A DNA stretch of 64,000 nt from Boesenbergia rotunda (lineage: Eukaryota; Streptophyta; Magnoliopsida; Zingiberales; Zingiberaceae). Position 1 is the first letter of the stretch; each line of letters begins with the position of its first letter. Both the position numbers and the translations under genes were made by a program. The stretch covers positions 86,734-150,733 of the forward strand of contig JAGFNQ010006399.1 in assembly GCA_024364735.1 (NCBI GenBank), given 5' to 3'. Below are positions 36,301 through 47,185 of the stretch, one piece after another. The notes below the pieces were generated by a model. That model had not been told where the DNA came from, ran no database searches, and saw only the letters and a program-made list of their open reading frames with translations.

Positions 36301-36553
36301 AATTTGTGGTTATTTATGTATCTGTTGGATTTGTCGATTTAGTTGTTCTTATTTTACGGAGTTTATTAGTCATATTGTTTAACTGCGTGGTTGCTTATTT
36401 TATTTCTCATTCTTATGATTGAGGAATTACCAGCCGAGTGCGACTGTGCTATTATATATTTTTGAGATGGGTGTTGACAAGATTCAAACTATCTGCCATA
36501 TAGGGGATATATTGTTCAATTTTCGAGCAAGCATAGACCCAGAGGGCGTGACA
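33372..36553 (-). mobile_element. Solo LTR, probably gypsy (3.2 kb)
   Basis: Ends are TGTCACGCCCTC (minus strand, 36553) and AACA (33372). Flanks GAAGT (33367-33371) and TAAGT (36554-36558) match 4/5. Decisively, the copia RNase H sequence on either side joins into one domain when this block is removed. TGTCACGCCC is a common gypsy LTR start; orientation rests on that. It contains repeated 'agtggttgtgctcc' and 'ccactcgg' words at 35410-35840 and a pyrimidine tract plus CAG near 36200. No coding sequence is recognised; frames at 33406-33813 and others are not supported. Confidence 0.65.
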
Positions 36554-36799
36554 TAAGTTGGAGCCTAAATATTCACCAAATTTGGAGTTTAAATATTCAA
36601 TCATCTCTAGATAATCAGATATTCGATTTGTTAGTATAAAATCCTTAGTTCTCTTCAAATATCACATTACTCTCTTCACAAATTTTCAGTGCACCGGTCC
36701 TAAATTACTTAAATATTTACCCAATATCTCTACTATGTAATTTATATTCGAACGTGTACTGTGCATATATAAAACTCTCTATAACTAACACACAAGGGA
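36554..36799 (-). pseudogene. copia RT end / RNase H N-terminal part
   Basis: On the minus strand: TRSNINYIVEILGKYLSN, then HWKFVKRVM-YLKRTKDFIL and a corrupted 'YSDSDFAG' equivalent (YLNSKFGEYLG). These are the conserved copia blocks between RT and RNase H. The rest of the domain lies at 32975-33371. Confidence 0.75.
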
Positions 36800-37696
36800 T
36801 GTAATTACTCCTGGTTGGTTTTGATGTGATCAATCGATTTAAGTTATGTCCTGGTGTGTTTAATCCTTCTGCTAAGTGTGCAGGAGCTTAGGTACGGAGG
36901 AAGTCGAGCGTAAGACGTAGTGGACGTGAATGATTGTGCGGGGAAGTAAGCTGACGGGCTCGGTACAATCTGAGGGATGCGGAAGCTACGGAAGAGTACA
37001 CCGGTGGGTGAGAAAGATGTACGCGACGCCCGAGGGACGGGAAGCCGGGAGAAAGCACGCTCGAGAGGCGAAAGGTCGGAGTCAGGTTCGAGTGAGCTTA
37101 ACTCTGGTTGGTCAGAAATCACCCAGAAGACGAAGAATCAAAAGGCTGGTTAGTTTGACCAAGTAAAACCAGGCGCCCGATAAAAGGGAGATTTATTTGT
37201 TGCTAAGAGGACTCAACCCCGAAACCTCAAGTAACACAAGTCTCCATGCTTATCATTTGGGATGGCGGGCGAAGTCAATAAGTTGCTGCCGATGTTACCA
37301 CTTGGAGATTACAACAGCGAAGTCTCAAGCAGAATATAAAGTTTTAATTAAACTTTATATCTTAAAGGATAATACCATATCCTTCAATCAGATCTAATAG
37401 ATGCAGTTTTATCCCATCCAAGATAAACCGTCCAGATCATATCCATGGATCAACGGCCAAGAGAAAATTCATCAACATAGCTTTAGATATAGAAATTAAT
37501 TCACTTGCAAAAGCTCTTAATTCTAGTGCGATATTGTTGTAAGGCTTATCCACCATAAGGAGATTTTTATTGAGCATTCATTGCCTTGGAAGCAACGTTC
37601 TTAGTTGCGACCATGTTTTTTTAAAAGACGAGTGTCTTGCATTTTAATTTTTTTCGTCTATTCACCCCCTCTAAATGGTCTAAACCCGATCCAACA
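36800..37696 (+). repeat. 5' LTR, Sirevirus-like element 1
   Basis: TGTAATTACTCC to CGATCCAACA with the CTATTCACCCCCTCTAA tail, followed directly by the PBS. It is repeated at 39124-40021. Confidence 0.82.
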
Positions 37697-37711
37697 AGTA
37701 GTATCAGAGCC
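37697..37711 (+). other. Primer-binding site, iMet type
   Basis: AGTAGTATCAGAGCC directly follows the LTR end. One mismatch to TGGTATCAGAGC. Confidence 0.75.
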
Positions 37712-38512
37712 AAGGTCGCCGTAGAAGGACTAACTGCCGACAACAGCAATTTCGATAAAATAATCGGAGCCATAATCTACCCGCCGAAGTTTGAGGGGAT
37801 GTTCGCGATGTGGAAGCGCCGAATGCAGGTATTTTTTAAAATTGATATTAAACTGCTACTAATTATGAAAAATGATTTTTCAGTTCCTAAAGACAACAAT
37901 AGCGAGGATAAAGAAATAGAGTCGTGGGCCAAGAATGAGCAAGCAGACTTTGTAGAAACGACAAAGCTGAATTTCATCTGCTAGCTGTTCTTCTCGCGCA
38001 TGAAGTCAACCACATCGAGCATTACAACTCGGTAAAAGAGCTATAGGAGAAATTCCTGAAATTGCATGAAGGTACCTCAGAGGCAAAACTAAAGGTCACC
38101 TGGGACAAGTCCTCGTCAGAAGAGTCGGAAGGTCAAGAATATGCGGGACTTGCGCTGATGGAAAATCATCAAGAAGGGAGCATTGATGAAGGGGGAGAGA
38201 CGTCAGAAGAAAGTGACGAAAAAAAGAGGAACCTCACTTTTCGAAAGTAACCCGGTAAGTGAGGTTTGTTTTATTCCTCATGATCAGTTGCATGCAAGAG
38301 TTAAAGCTTTGCTCAAATCTAATTGTAGATTAGAAAAAGAAAATTTGAAATTAAAAAATGAATTGACACTTATATCCTCTTCTGAAATTTTGAAAAATGA
38401 AAATGATAATTTAAAAAATTTATTGCAAAAATTAGAACATAATATTGCATATTTACGCCAAAAGAAAAACAACTTTCTTGATAATTTAAATTGGTATTTT
38501 AAAAAACCATAA
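37712..38512 (+). pseudogene. Sirevirus-like gag fragments
   Basis: The first part (frame 37637-37984, whose start lies in the LTR and is not real) contains PPKFEGMFAMWKRRMQVFF, a copia gag entry block, then WAKNEQADF. A stop at 37982 and frameshifts follow. The pieces at 38062-38250 and 38183-38512 are acidic then coiled-coil-like (KENLKLKNELTLI, LKNLLQKLEHN), the usual C-terminal gag extension of this group. The zinc knuckle is missing. Confidence 0.7.
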
Positions 38513-39123
38513 GGGTCAATTTTAAAAAGTGCCAAAAGCTATATTCTACATAAGTTTTTAATTAATCCTGTAGACAGTAACTTATTTTGGCTTCTTAAAT
38601 TTGTATTAAATTGATAAGTTTTTTTATTATTTATGTGCGGAATTGTTTTTACAAAAATTATGTATTTTTTTATGCTCAATTATGTTGTCTATCTATTGAG
38701 ATTTTTTCAAAAATTTTCGAATATTTTTCGTTTTATGATTTTTCGCTCGAATTTTGAAATTAAAATTTTAAAAATAGATAAATAATTTATTTTCATAGAT
38801 CTAATTTTTTATGATTCAGATATAGTAGAAAGAACTCTTATGATTCAGATATAGTAGAAAGAACTCGTTATAATTTTTCGATCCATTTTTTGATTTTTTA
38901 AATTTTTTTTTTTGAAACTCAAAATTTTGTTTCTTTCCTAATTATGTTTTCCCATTTTTTGATGTGATCAAAAGACGGGAAATAGGGTTAAGTTAAGGGG
39001 TAAATTTTTAATTTACTTTAAATTTAAGTATTTTTGAACTACACTGTTTACATTATTATGCATGTTTTTTAATTTTGTTTACCATAATTTAACTCGGATT
39101 GATGTACATCAAAAAGCAGGGGA
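38513..39123 (+). other. A/T-rich remainder and PPT of element 1
   Basis: No gene. A tandem duplication 'tatgattcagatatagtag' lies at about 38808-38866. AAAAAGCAGGGGAT at 39110-39123 is the polypurine tract. Confidence 0.55.
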
Positions 39124-40021
39124 TTATAAGTACCCTTGGTTGGTTTTGATGTGATCAACCGATTTAAGTTAGGTCCCGGTGTGTTTATCCCTATGCTAAG
39201 TGTGCAGGAGCTTAGGTACGGAGGAAGTCGAGCGTAAGACGTAGCGGACGAGAAGGATTGTGCGTGGAAGTAAGCCGGCGGGCTTGGTACAATCCGAGGG
39301 ATGCGAAAGCTGTAGAAGAGTACACCGATAGATCGAGAAGGACGTACGCGACGCCCGAGGGACGGGAAGCCGGGAGAAAGCACGCTCGAGGGGCGAAAGG
39401 CCGAAGTCGGGTTCGGGTGAGCCTAACTCCGGTTGGCCAGAAATCACCCAGAAGATGAAGAACCAAAAGGCTAATTAGTTTGACCAAGTAAAACTAGGCG
39501 CCCGATAAAAGGGAGATTTATTTGTTGCTAAGAGGACTCAAACCCGAAATCTCAAGAACACAAGTCTCCATGTTGACCATTTGGGATAGCGGGCGAAGTC
39601 AATGAGTTGTTGCCGATGTTACCACTTGGAGATTACAACAGCGAAGTCTCAAGCAGAATATAAAGTTTTAATTAAACTTTATCTCTTAAAGGATAATACC
39701 TTAGTTCCAATGGATATAATTTTATCCCATCCAAGATCAACCGTCCAGATTATATCATGGATCAACGATTAAGAGAAAATTCGTCAACAATCAACAGTCT
39801 AGATTTATTCTCTTAGGTTATAAATAGGCTTAAAGGTTTAACTTTAGATATAAAAATTAATTCACTTGCAAAATCTCTTAAGTCTAGTGTAGTTGTTGTA
39901 AGGCTTCTCCGCTATAAGGAGATTTTTATTGAGCATCCACTGCTTTGGAAGCAATTTTCTTAGTTGCGACCAAGTTTTTTTTAAAAGACCTTCCATTTTT
40001 ATTTTTTTTCGTCTATTCACC
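39124..40021 (+). repeat. 3' LTR, Sirevirus-like element 1, 3' end truncated
   Basis: Matches 36800-37640 throughout ('gtacggaggaagtcgagcg', 'ccaggcgcccgataaaagg'); similarity stops after 'gtctattcaccca'. The frames at 39069-39487 are LTR sequence. Confidence 0.82.
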
Positions 40022-40720
40022 CACTCATGCAAGAACCAAAGAAATCTTTTGTTTCCTTTACCCACTCATGCAAGAACGAAAGAAAAGTGTAGATCCCGAA
40101 AACTTACCTAACAAACTAAGTAGGGCAAAATCAATATTATGTCCTTAAAAAGGACATCCACTATATCAACCCATAACACCCTACCTACAACTCAGGGGGA
40201 GGTTCCAAATTAGTCGACACCTCAAAATCAGCCCTTACCCATTAGGATAATTAGGACTAAACTTAAAAGCTAATTTGACATTTGTTATATTTACTACCAG
40301 GGTGGGGCAAGATGATGGTACGCTAGAAAAGCCTGTCTAAAAAGTCAGGTAGGGTAAGACGTACCCTATTTGATCTTTTTAGTCTAGTAGAACTAGCCAA
40401 AGCTACCTCGTCACATTCTAGGCGAGTTAAACTAGGGTTCTCAAAGAGTAAGTTAAAAGTATAATTTCTTTAAAAGACTTTGTTTAAGAAAGGGTCGTTG
40501 CTCCAATAACCAAGAAAGTCCCTATACCTCGCCAAAACCTGGAAGTCGATTATTGAAATATGCTTTTAAATAACTACTTGTTAAACCTGAATCTAACATA
40601 AAGTCAAAAGTAACTTTTCTAAATCAACTCAATTCATTTCACAAAATTATAGAATTACCTTAGTTGATAACTTTATACCAGGTGAGATTATTAAGCACAA
40701 CAAACTTTGAATTCTTGTTT
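40022..40720. other. Unassigned sequence
   Basis: 'cactcatgcaagaac' occurs twice near 40022 and 40063. 'ctcagggggaggttcc' near 40191 looks like a PPT-type tract. No coding region identified. Confidence 0.35.
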
Positions 40721-41510
40721 GCTTCAACTTAAATTCAAATTTTAACTTAATCAAAGTTCTACCTTAATTCAATTTTAACCTAACTGAAATTTACTTTAAT
40801 TCATTTTAACTTAATTGAAACTCTACTTTAAATCAACTTTAATTTAATTTTAAGTTCTACTCTAATTCAATTTTAACTTAATCAAAATTCTACCTTAATT
40901 CAACTTTAACCCAATTAAAATTCTAATTTAATTCAATTTTAACCTAATTGAAATTCATCTTTAACTTAATTAAAATTCTACTTTAATTCAATCTTAATCT
41001 AATTAAAATTTTACTTTAATTAACATTTTAACCTAATTAAAATTCTATCGTAATTTTTTTTTAAACTTTAACCTTAATATTTTTTTTAAATTCTCTTTTC
41101 AAAATTTAACTTCAATTTTTTTCTAAAAACTAATTTTAATTCTAATGTTTAAAACTTAAACTTTAATTTCAACCTTAATTTGTTTTAAAAATTATTTTTT
41201 TATTTTCAACCTTAAAACCTTTAAAACTTCTTAACTTTAGTTTCAACTTTAATTTTTTTATTTATTTAATCTATTTTCAACTTTAAAACTTTTTAATTTT
41301 AATTTCAACTCTAATTTTTTATTTAATCTATTTTCAACTTTAAAACCTTTAAAATTTATTAACCTTAATTTCAAATTTAACTCTCAAACTTTTATTTTTA
41401 AACCTTAAATCTTAATTTAAATACTAATTTTGAACTTCAACTCTAACTTTAATCTATCTCATTCAAACTATAACTTTAATGAATTTCATCTTAACTTTAA
41501 AACTCTGATT
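40721..41510. repeat. Degenerate A/T-only minisatellite
   Basis: The phrase 'aattcaattttaacctaattaaaattctacttt' (unit of about 31-33 bp, with variation) repeats about ten times to 41060. It then passes into a related longer unit containing 'attttcaactttaaaacctttaaaa'. G and C are nearly absent except for isolated C. Confidence 0.75.
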
Positions 41511-41520
41511 AACTAATCTA

Positions 41521-42641
41521 TGTTGGGGTAATCGGCCCAAGTATGATCGGGAGGATCATGAGTTTTGATGTTTGTATCATTATGAGTATGTTAGGATTTG
41601 TTATTGGTCTAATATGTGTATGAGAGTGTGCAGGTTTGCAGATACACATAGACTTGGTTGGATGTCTTCAGGTGAAAGGTGGCATGGAGGCAAGCCGTGG
41701 ATTTGTGTGCGCATCCGAGGGACAATGGACAAAGTAGGGACGATGAGCTGAGGGAAGCGGACTTCGAAACATACATGAAGGATGACATGAAGGCAAGCCG
41801 CGGGCTTGTGTGCGTATCCGAGGGACGAGGGCCAAAGTCGAAGAGGGCTTGAAGGTGACGGATCGAGGCTGCTGAAGCAGAGACGATGAGCTGAGGGACG
41901 CAGACTTCTAGGCATGCATGAAGGATGGCTTGGAGGCAAGCCGAGGGCTTGCGTGCGCATCTGAGGGACGGGAGTCGAAGATGAAGAGAGCGTGAAGGCA
42001 ACAGATCGAGACTGTTGTTTGAAGAGTCAACCAGGTGAGGGTCCGAGTGTTGAGTGATTGTACTCGAGAACTAAGCCGAAAGGGTTCGAGTGCGGAGAGA
42101 AATGTACTCGGAAAGAGAAACCCTAGGCTTAGGAAAGGACCAGTCGACTGCCCCAGGGGCAGTCGATTGGTGTGGCAAGAATTCGAAAGGTCAGACTTGA
42201 ATTTCGAATTCCCGAGAGGCCAGTCGACTGCCCCTGGGGCAGTCGACTGGTAACGGTCATATTTCAGCTCAAGCTCTATTTAAGGGAGCTCGTTTAGGGC
42301 TGTTCTTCTTTGGCGAAACCTGCTTGGATAGAGTTGGTTAGTAGCCTATTGTGCTCAGGTAGTGTCCAGAAGTTGTGATGAGGTTTCTCCACCCACAAGG
42401 AGCTACGAGATCTAGCCGGAGGTGCTTCGAGGAATCATCCACCGACGGATTAGGGATCGTCCACCTTACGGACTACCGTGGAATAGGAGCATCATCTCCG
42501 AACCACGTATATCAGTGTGTCATTCTTACTCGTTAGTTTTTGTTTTTATTTAGTATATTCTACTTGCGCACTAACGATTGTAGGAAGAAAACTGAAAAAA
42601 GCTATTCACCCCCCCTCTAGCTTGACGGTCACGATCTAACA
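41521..42641 (+). repeat. 5' LTR, Sirevirus-like element 2
   Basis: TGTTGGGGTAATC to CGATCTAACA, adjoining the PBS, same family as the solo LTR at 30964-31950. It has CAGTCGACTG palindromes at about 42131-42250, including one 29-base near-perfect palindrome (two CAGTCGACTG copies around CCCC-T-GGGG), just upstream of CTATTTAAGG near 42275. Confidence 0.9.
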
Positions 42642-42655
42642 AGTGGTATCAGAGC
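42642..42655 (+). other. Primer-binding site, iMet type
   Basis: AGTGGTATCAGAGC directly after the LTR. Confidence 0.9.
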
Positions 42656-42670
42656 GAAGGTCGTTCATCT

Positions 42671-44297
42671 ATGGACTAACTGCCGAGAGAGCATAAGCTA
42701 GAGGAAATGATGATGGAAGACAAGTTGGGTGATGACATTAACATTCCACCGCCTTATGATCATAAAGATTTTGACTATTGGAGGGCAAGAATGAAGACTT
42801 AGTTTGGAATGGATAGGGAGTGCATGGTGGTGCTAGAAGAACCCTTCGAAGTTCCAAGAGATAAGCATGGAAAATGACTTCGACCTAGATATTGGATTAA
42901 AGGGCAACAAACCCAATCTAGGGCAAATGAGAAGGTAATTGGTACATTAAGTAATATTTTGCCTAATAATGTGTTGAGTGGTGTAGGTGATTATAAAAAC
43001 GCATATGAGTTGTGGAATAAGTTGGAAGAATTTCATGAGAATCCTACACAAGCCCAAAAGGTAGAAGAGCCAAAGGAAATAAACTCAATGGTCCAAGAAG
43101 ACAAAGAAGAAGAAGAATTACTCATCTCATCAAGTGAAGTGGAAGAAGAGAGTGAGAGGTCATCCACTTCATCAAGGGAAGAAGAAGAGGTCTCCACCTC
43201 AAGAATTGAGGGGGAGGAGATACTCACTTTCATACCGGAACAAGAAGAAGCTCCTACTTCCACCAAAGCAAGAATCAAGTACCACATCATATGCTTTGGA
43301 TGCAACAAAATAGGACACTACAAGGACAAGTGTCCACTAGGTAAAAAGGAAGTAAACCCTAAACCCGAGTTTATTCATTTAAAGTCTAATGTGGGGTGTA
43401 AGGAAAAGAAAGAAAAGAAGCACATTAGATGCTACACTTATGGGGAGCTAGGGCATTACCACACCCAATGTCCAAGAAAAGGAGAGCTCAAGAAAATGGA
43501 GCATTTAGGAAGATGGGAAAATGAGGAAAAGAAGAGAAGCTCACATCAAGGGGAGCTACAAGGGTAAGAGAGGTAATCCCTAATTTATGCTTCAAATGTT
43601 TGTATGAGTACTAGAAATATTAATGATTGTTTGCCTATACGTAATTTTGGTTTCAAGTATCATGATAAAAATAGAAATAACATTGCGTGCCAAAATTCTA
43701 TAGAATCTATGGTTCATGATAAATCTAGGGCTTTTAGACCTAAGGACCAAGACATTAACCCTAAGAAAAAGAGACACATGCCTAGAAAAATGGATAGATC
43801 TAGGGGTGATCAAAATGGTCATAGTGATATTAAGGTTAGGAACCTAGAAGGAAAATCAAGCTTTGAGGGAAAATCTTGATAAGTTAGAAAAGAATCTAGA
43901 TAAACTCATTGGGGTCTAAGGGATTAAGCATGATACCAAATGATCACCACCTTAGGAATGGTAGGCCGGGACTAGGATACCAATCAAGGGGGTCAAATGT
44001 TAATAAAAAGGCATATTCGAGGATGCCCTATGATTATAGCAAAGGAAAGACCAAAAATAGCAAGGAAGAGCTATTTAAAGGAGAAAAGAAGGATTTGACC
44101 AAGAAAAAAGTATATAAAGTTAACAGAGTTATAGTTGAAGGTCAAGAAGCACCGGAGGAATACCAGTGTGGTCTTGCATTTGTAAATAGGTTATCTATGG
44201 AGGCGACTCAGGCTAGGAGCTCAAGGGAGAGCTCTAGAGGTCAAAATGGGATCTATGGTCAATGGATCTCAGGAGGATTTCTTCAAGAAGATTAGAT
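42671..44297 (+). pseudogene. Sirevirus-like gag, degenerate
   Basis: Gag packages element RNA. The start region gives DFDYWRARMKT, a stop (TAG near 42800), then FGMDRECMVVLEEPFEVP and another stop near 42876. The best open part, 42959-43567, holds a long Glu/Ser-rich acidic tract and two zinc knuckles: CFGCNKIGHYKDKC (intact CCHC) and CYTYGELGHYHTQC, where the second Cys is Tyr. The frame continues with stops through KPKDQDINPKKKRH-type basic sequence (43604-43879) and 43909-44295. Stops are mostly explained by C-to-T or G-to-A changes. Confidence 0.82.
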
Positions 44298-44994
44298 GAA
44301 TTTAGGGATGTGTCAAAGGATTTGGAAGACTCATTTGAGTCTTAATCCTAGGGAATTGGCACATTAAAAGGAAGTTTGTGGAGTAAAAGATGAAAATGGG
44401 ATCATATTATGTGAAAATTAGTTTTTAGTGGGTAGATGCCATATAACTTAGTGCTAGGAATGTATTGTGATTAAGTAGGGAAAGATACATCAAGGAGAGG
44501 TCAAAACTAGAACTTTTGGATAAGTTTCAATGACACAATTTAGGTAGTTTTGAATTTGTGCCAATCTTGGGATCCGGAGTAGGTTTGTCTAAAAATATAT
44601 TTTTCCCAAGTAAATATAGGCTCAACAAATCTCTACACGAAATTTCAGATTTTTTGGAGGTTTGTGAATTAGTTACGCATTTCTGAAATTCGGACTGAAA
44701 AACTAGGAATTCACAGTTATCAGTCGACTGAACTCTCGGGTCAGTTTCTCAGTCGACTACCCCAGGGGCAGTCGACTGATATACGGGATTTTTAAAAAAA
44801 AATAGGTCGCGCGGGGTGGCCGAACCTAGGGTTTTCGGTGCCACCCCTACGAGCCTTCGTCTCCCCCGACCTCCTCTGTTGCCCTAAAGCCTTCCCAAGT
44901 CCTCAAATCATCTTCCTAGCCTTCCTCTACCTCAGATCTAAACCTAGGGCTAGTAAAACCTCTTCTGTCAAGTCAATCCTCACCCATCTTCACT
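44298..44994 (+). other. Untranslated region with CAGTCGACTG cluster, upstream of the env-like gene
   Basis: CAGTCGACTG at about 44717 and 44767, with a CAGTCGACTACCCC variant at about 44751. A G/C-rich leader follows (44812-44994). No gene of its own; the frame starting at 44838 is probably leader. Confidence 0.45.
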
Positions 44995-46237
44995 ATGCAA
45001 CGAAGGGAGAAACGGTAACTATTTGTGTAATTTATTTTTCACAGTTAGTTCATAGTTTTGAACTAATTTGTTTCTTTGTGCATGTTTTTCTTTGTGTTTC
45101 CTCTTTCTGGGGTAATGTATGGTACATGTATGAGTATGGTTACATTTTAGAGTTGTCCAAAAGAAAAGAAAGGGTGAGAGGTCATCACAGCAAGGTCGTG
45201 TAGATCAGGAGGCACCTCGGTTCCGGTTTGAGGAGTGTCGACGGAGATTTGAGGATAATGAGTTTGTATTAATAAATTGTCGGTATCTCAACCGAACATA
45301 CTTTCAAGAGAAAACTCCTCGTATTTCTGAGATGATTACCTACTTTGGTCTAGAGCAATTAGTTTATTGTCAGCATGATGTCAATATTGACATGTGTAAG
45401 GAATTTTATGCCAACCTTACATGCATTGATTCGGATAATGGGACTTATGAGTCCCTAGTGGCAGGTGAGACTATTCCCTTTACACCTGCAGTCTTAGGAT
45501 TATTTCTAGGGTGTAGGGCGTCCAACAATGCATTTACATATTTTCCAAAAATTATCGAGCCTTTCACCTTTCCTGGTGTGACCCTGGACTAGATTCATTT
45601 GTATTATTTTGAGAGACGTCGAGTTTCTACACAGCGCATTTTTGAGGCTAAGCGCATGAGTCTAGCCAGTAACGTGTTGTATAAAGTTGTGTTAGATAGT
45701 ATCTTGCCAATTGTTACCAAGGGGAGGTCGACGATTCGACTTCCTCACTTGGTAATGATGTACGCGTTGGAGAGACAGTTAGATATTAATGTCACTCTAC
45801 AAGTCTTTGCATCCATTGTTCACTTTTCACATAGTGTCAATGGTAAAATTTACATACCCTTTTGTCATGTCCTGCTCGAGTTATTTAAATCTAGAGGTAT
45901 TCACACAACTAGAGGTTAGGTGCGTCATCTGTCCAAGGACTATGATCAGATTGGTGCATGACAGCTCTCCTTGGCAGGGATTGGGTGCTGACAGGGGGGG
46001 ATGGTCTGGAAATAGCGGTCTGATTCTTCCAATTCTGATGAGGAGGAGCCCGCTGGAGGAGTTACACAGGAGCAGTTCTCCCAGCTACAGTCTGAGGTAC
46101 ACGGGCTGAGGGAGGATTTTCAGACATTCCAGTAGCGCCAGATTGACATACAGCAGCAGTAGGCAGAGATGTATGCTATGATGCAGCAGTGACATATGGC
46201 GTACCAGGGTCCTCCTTCGTCAGGCAATGACATGTAG
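44995..46237 (+). pseudogene. Putative plant transposon protein / env-like gene, spliced, decayed
   Basis: A short exon starts at ATG 44995 (MQRREK) and ends at 45014 before GTAACT. An acceptor TTTTAG ends at 45150, and exon 2 continues in frame as VVQKKRKGERSSQQGRVDQE. The body contains MCKEFYANL and an FTPAVLGLFLG segment, resembling the plant transposon protein domain (PF20167-like) found in Athila-type env-like ORFs. A coiled-coil tail (EQFSQLQSEVHGLREDF) ends at a TAG at 46235. In-frame stops occur at 45591, at four sites between 45917 and 46020, and at three sites in the tail. All are explained by CAG or CGA (C-to-T) or TGG (G-to-A). Function unknown. The splice model is inferred. Confidence 0.6.
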
Positions 46238-46989
46238 TGGAGTTTATGTGATGATTTTAGTGTTCAGTCGCGCCTCAACCAACGCAACTTGATTGCGGGA
46301 GTCGAATCTACCGATTTCAAGCTAGGGGGTTCTTAGATTGACTCTTGAGTGACGACAAGAAGGGGGATCTGGTGACGAATTCAACCTGTAGTCTAGATTT
46401 CGAATCTGAATTCATTCTCTGTAGCTACTTGTTCTGTATCAGAGTTGCAATAAGCTATTGATCGGTCCTTGACCGATCCAGACAGCACTTGATCGGTCAT
46501 CAGTCCGATCAGGCGTGTAACTGATCGGTCAGCCAATTGATCAGGAAAATTTCCTGCATTAACATACTTAGTTTCAATTTTCAGCTTTATTCAATTCTTT
46601 ACTTCCGAACTAGATACAGTTTTAGTTTCATCTCTGCAATAGATATCAGTTTTATATTCCTATCTTGTGACTCCAAACTGCCTTGTTCAATTTTCTTAGT
46701 GTTTAAGTTCAATTCTTGCAAGACCTAGTTTAGCTCTACTAGTTAAGTCAATTCCCTTTCAAATTTTACTTCCAATCTTACTTGCAAAATAAAACTCCCA
46801 TTTTATCTCGAAAACCTAAATCATTTAATGACAAATAACTTTCAAGCTTGATTCAAACACTCACGACTTGTCCTTGGAAAAAAAATACGACCTGAGGCCC
46901 CTATTCTACATTTAATCTTGCTAGCAAGGGTTTTCAGTTATAAATTCTAAATTTGAGGCTCACTTGTGACATCTATTTTGGGCCTATCA
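46238..46989 (+). repeat. 5' LTR of the host Athila, left part unresolved
   Basis: It ends GGGCCTATCA, six bases before the PBS. The part from about 46280 resembles the downstream half of the inserted Athila's LTR ('tgagtgacgacaagaag'), and it carries GATCGGTC words (46458-46535). The U3-like left half is not recognisable; the env-like gene abuts it. Confidence 0.5.
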
Positions 46990-46995
46990 AATTTT

Positions 46996-47011
46996 TGGCG
47001 TCGTTGCCGGA
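46996..47011 (+). other. Primer-binding site, Athila type (host copy)
   Basis: TGGCGTCGTTGCCGGA differs by two bases from TGGCGCCGTTGCCGGG of the inserted copy; a tRNA-Asp-type site. Confidence 0.8.
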
Positions 47012-47161
47012 GACCTATCTAGTTGAGTTTGTTTGATTTTAGCTTGCTTGCTTACTGTTATATCTTGTGATTTAGCTTGTGCGCTTATTTCTATATTTTT
47101 GTGATCTATCTTATTTGTTTCATTCTTCTGTATACATTTGCTGCGATTTTGTATTTGTTGT

Positions 47162-47185
47162 ATGACCAGATCTGCAGGTGGTATT
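47162..47185 (+). pseudogene. Host Athila gag, first eight codons
   Basis: ATG ACC AGA TCT GCA GGT GGT ATT (MTRSAGGI). The next codons resume at 58322 as LEEFDPEIERTF, matching the inserted element's MTRFVGGDLEELDPEIERTF. The insertion therefore split gag after codon 8. Confidence 0.9.

Larger units (their letters stand above)
36800..40021 (+). mobile_element. Sirevirus-like copia element 1, internally deleted
   Basis: 5' LTR 36800-37696, PBS, gag fragments, A/T-rich remainder, PPT and a 3' LTR (39124 to about 40021) truncated within the 'gtctattcaccc' tail. No protease, integrase or RT is found, so most of pol has been deleted. The two LTRs differ at many positions, so the copy is not recent. 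Confidence 0.8.
41521..44297 (+). mobile_element. Sirevirus-like copia element 2, 5' part
   Basis: 5' LTR, PBS and a degenerate gag are present. Pol and 3' LTR are absent before the next unit begins near 44700. Either a deletion or another insertion ended it. Confidence 0.8.
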
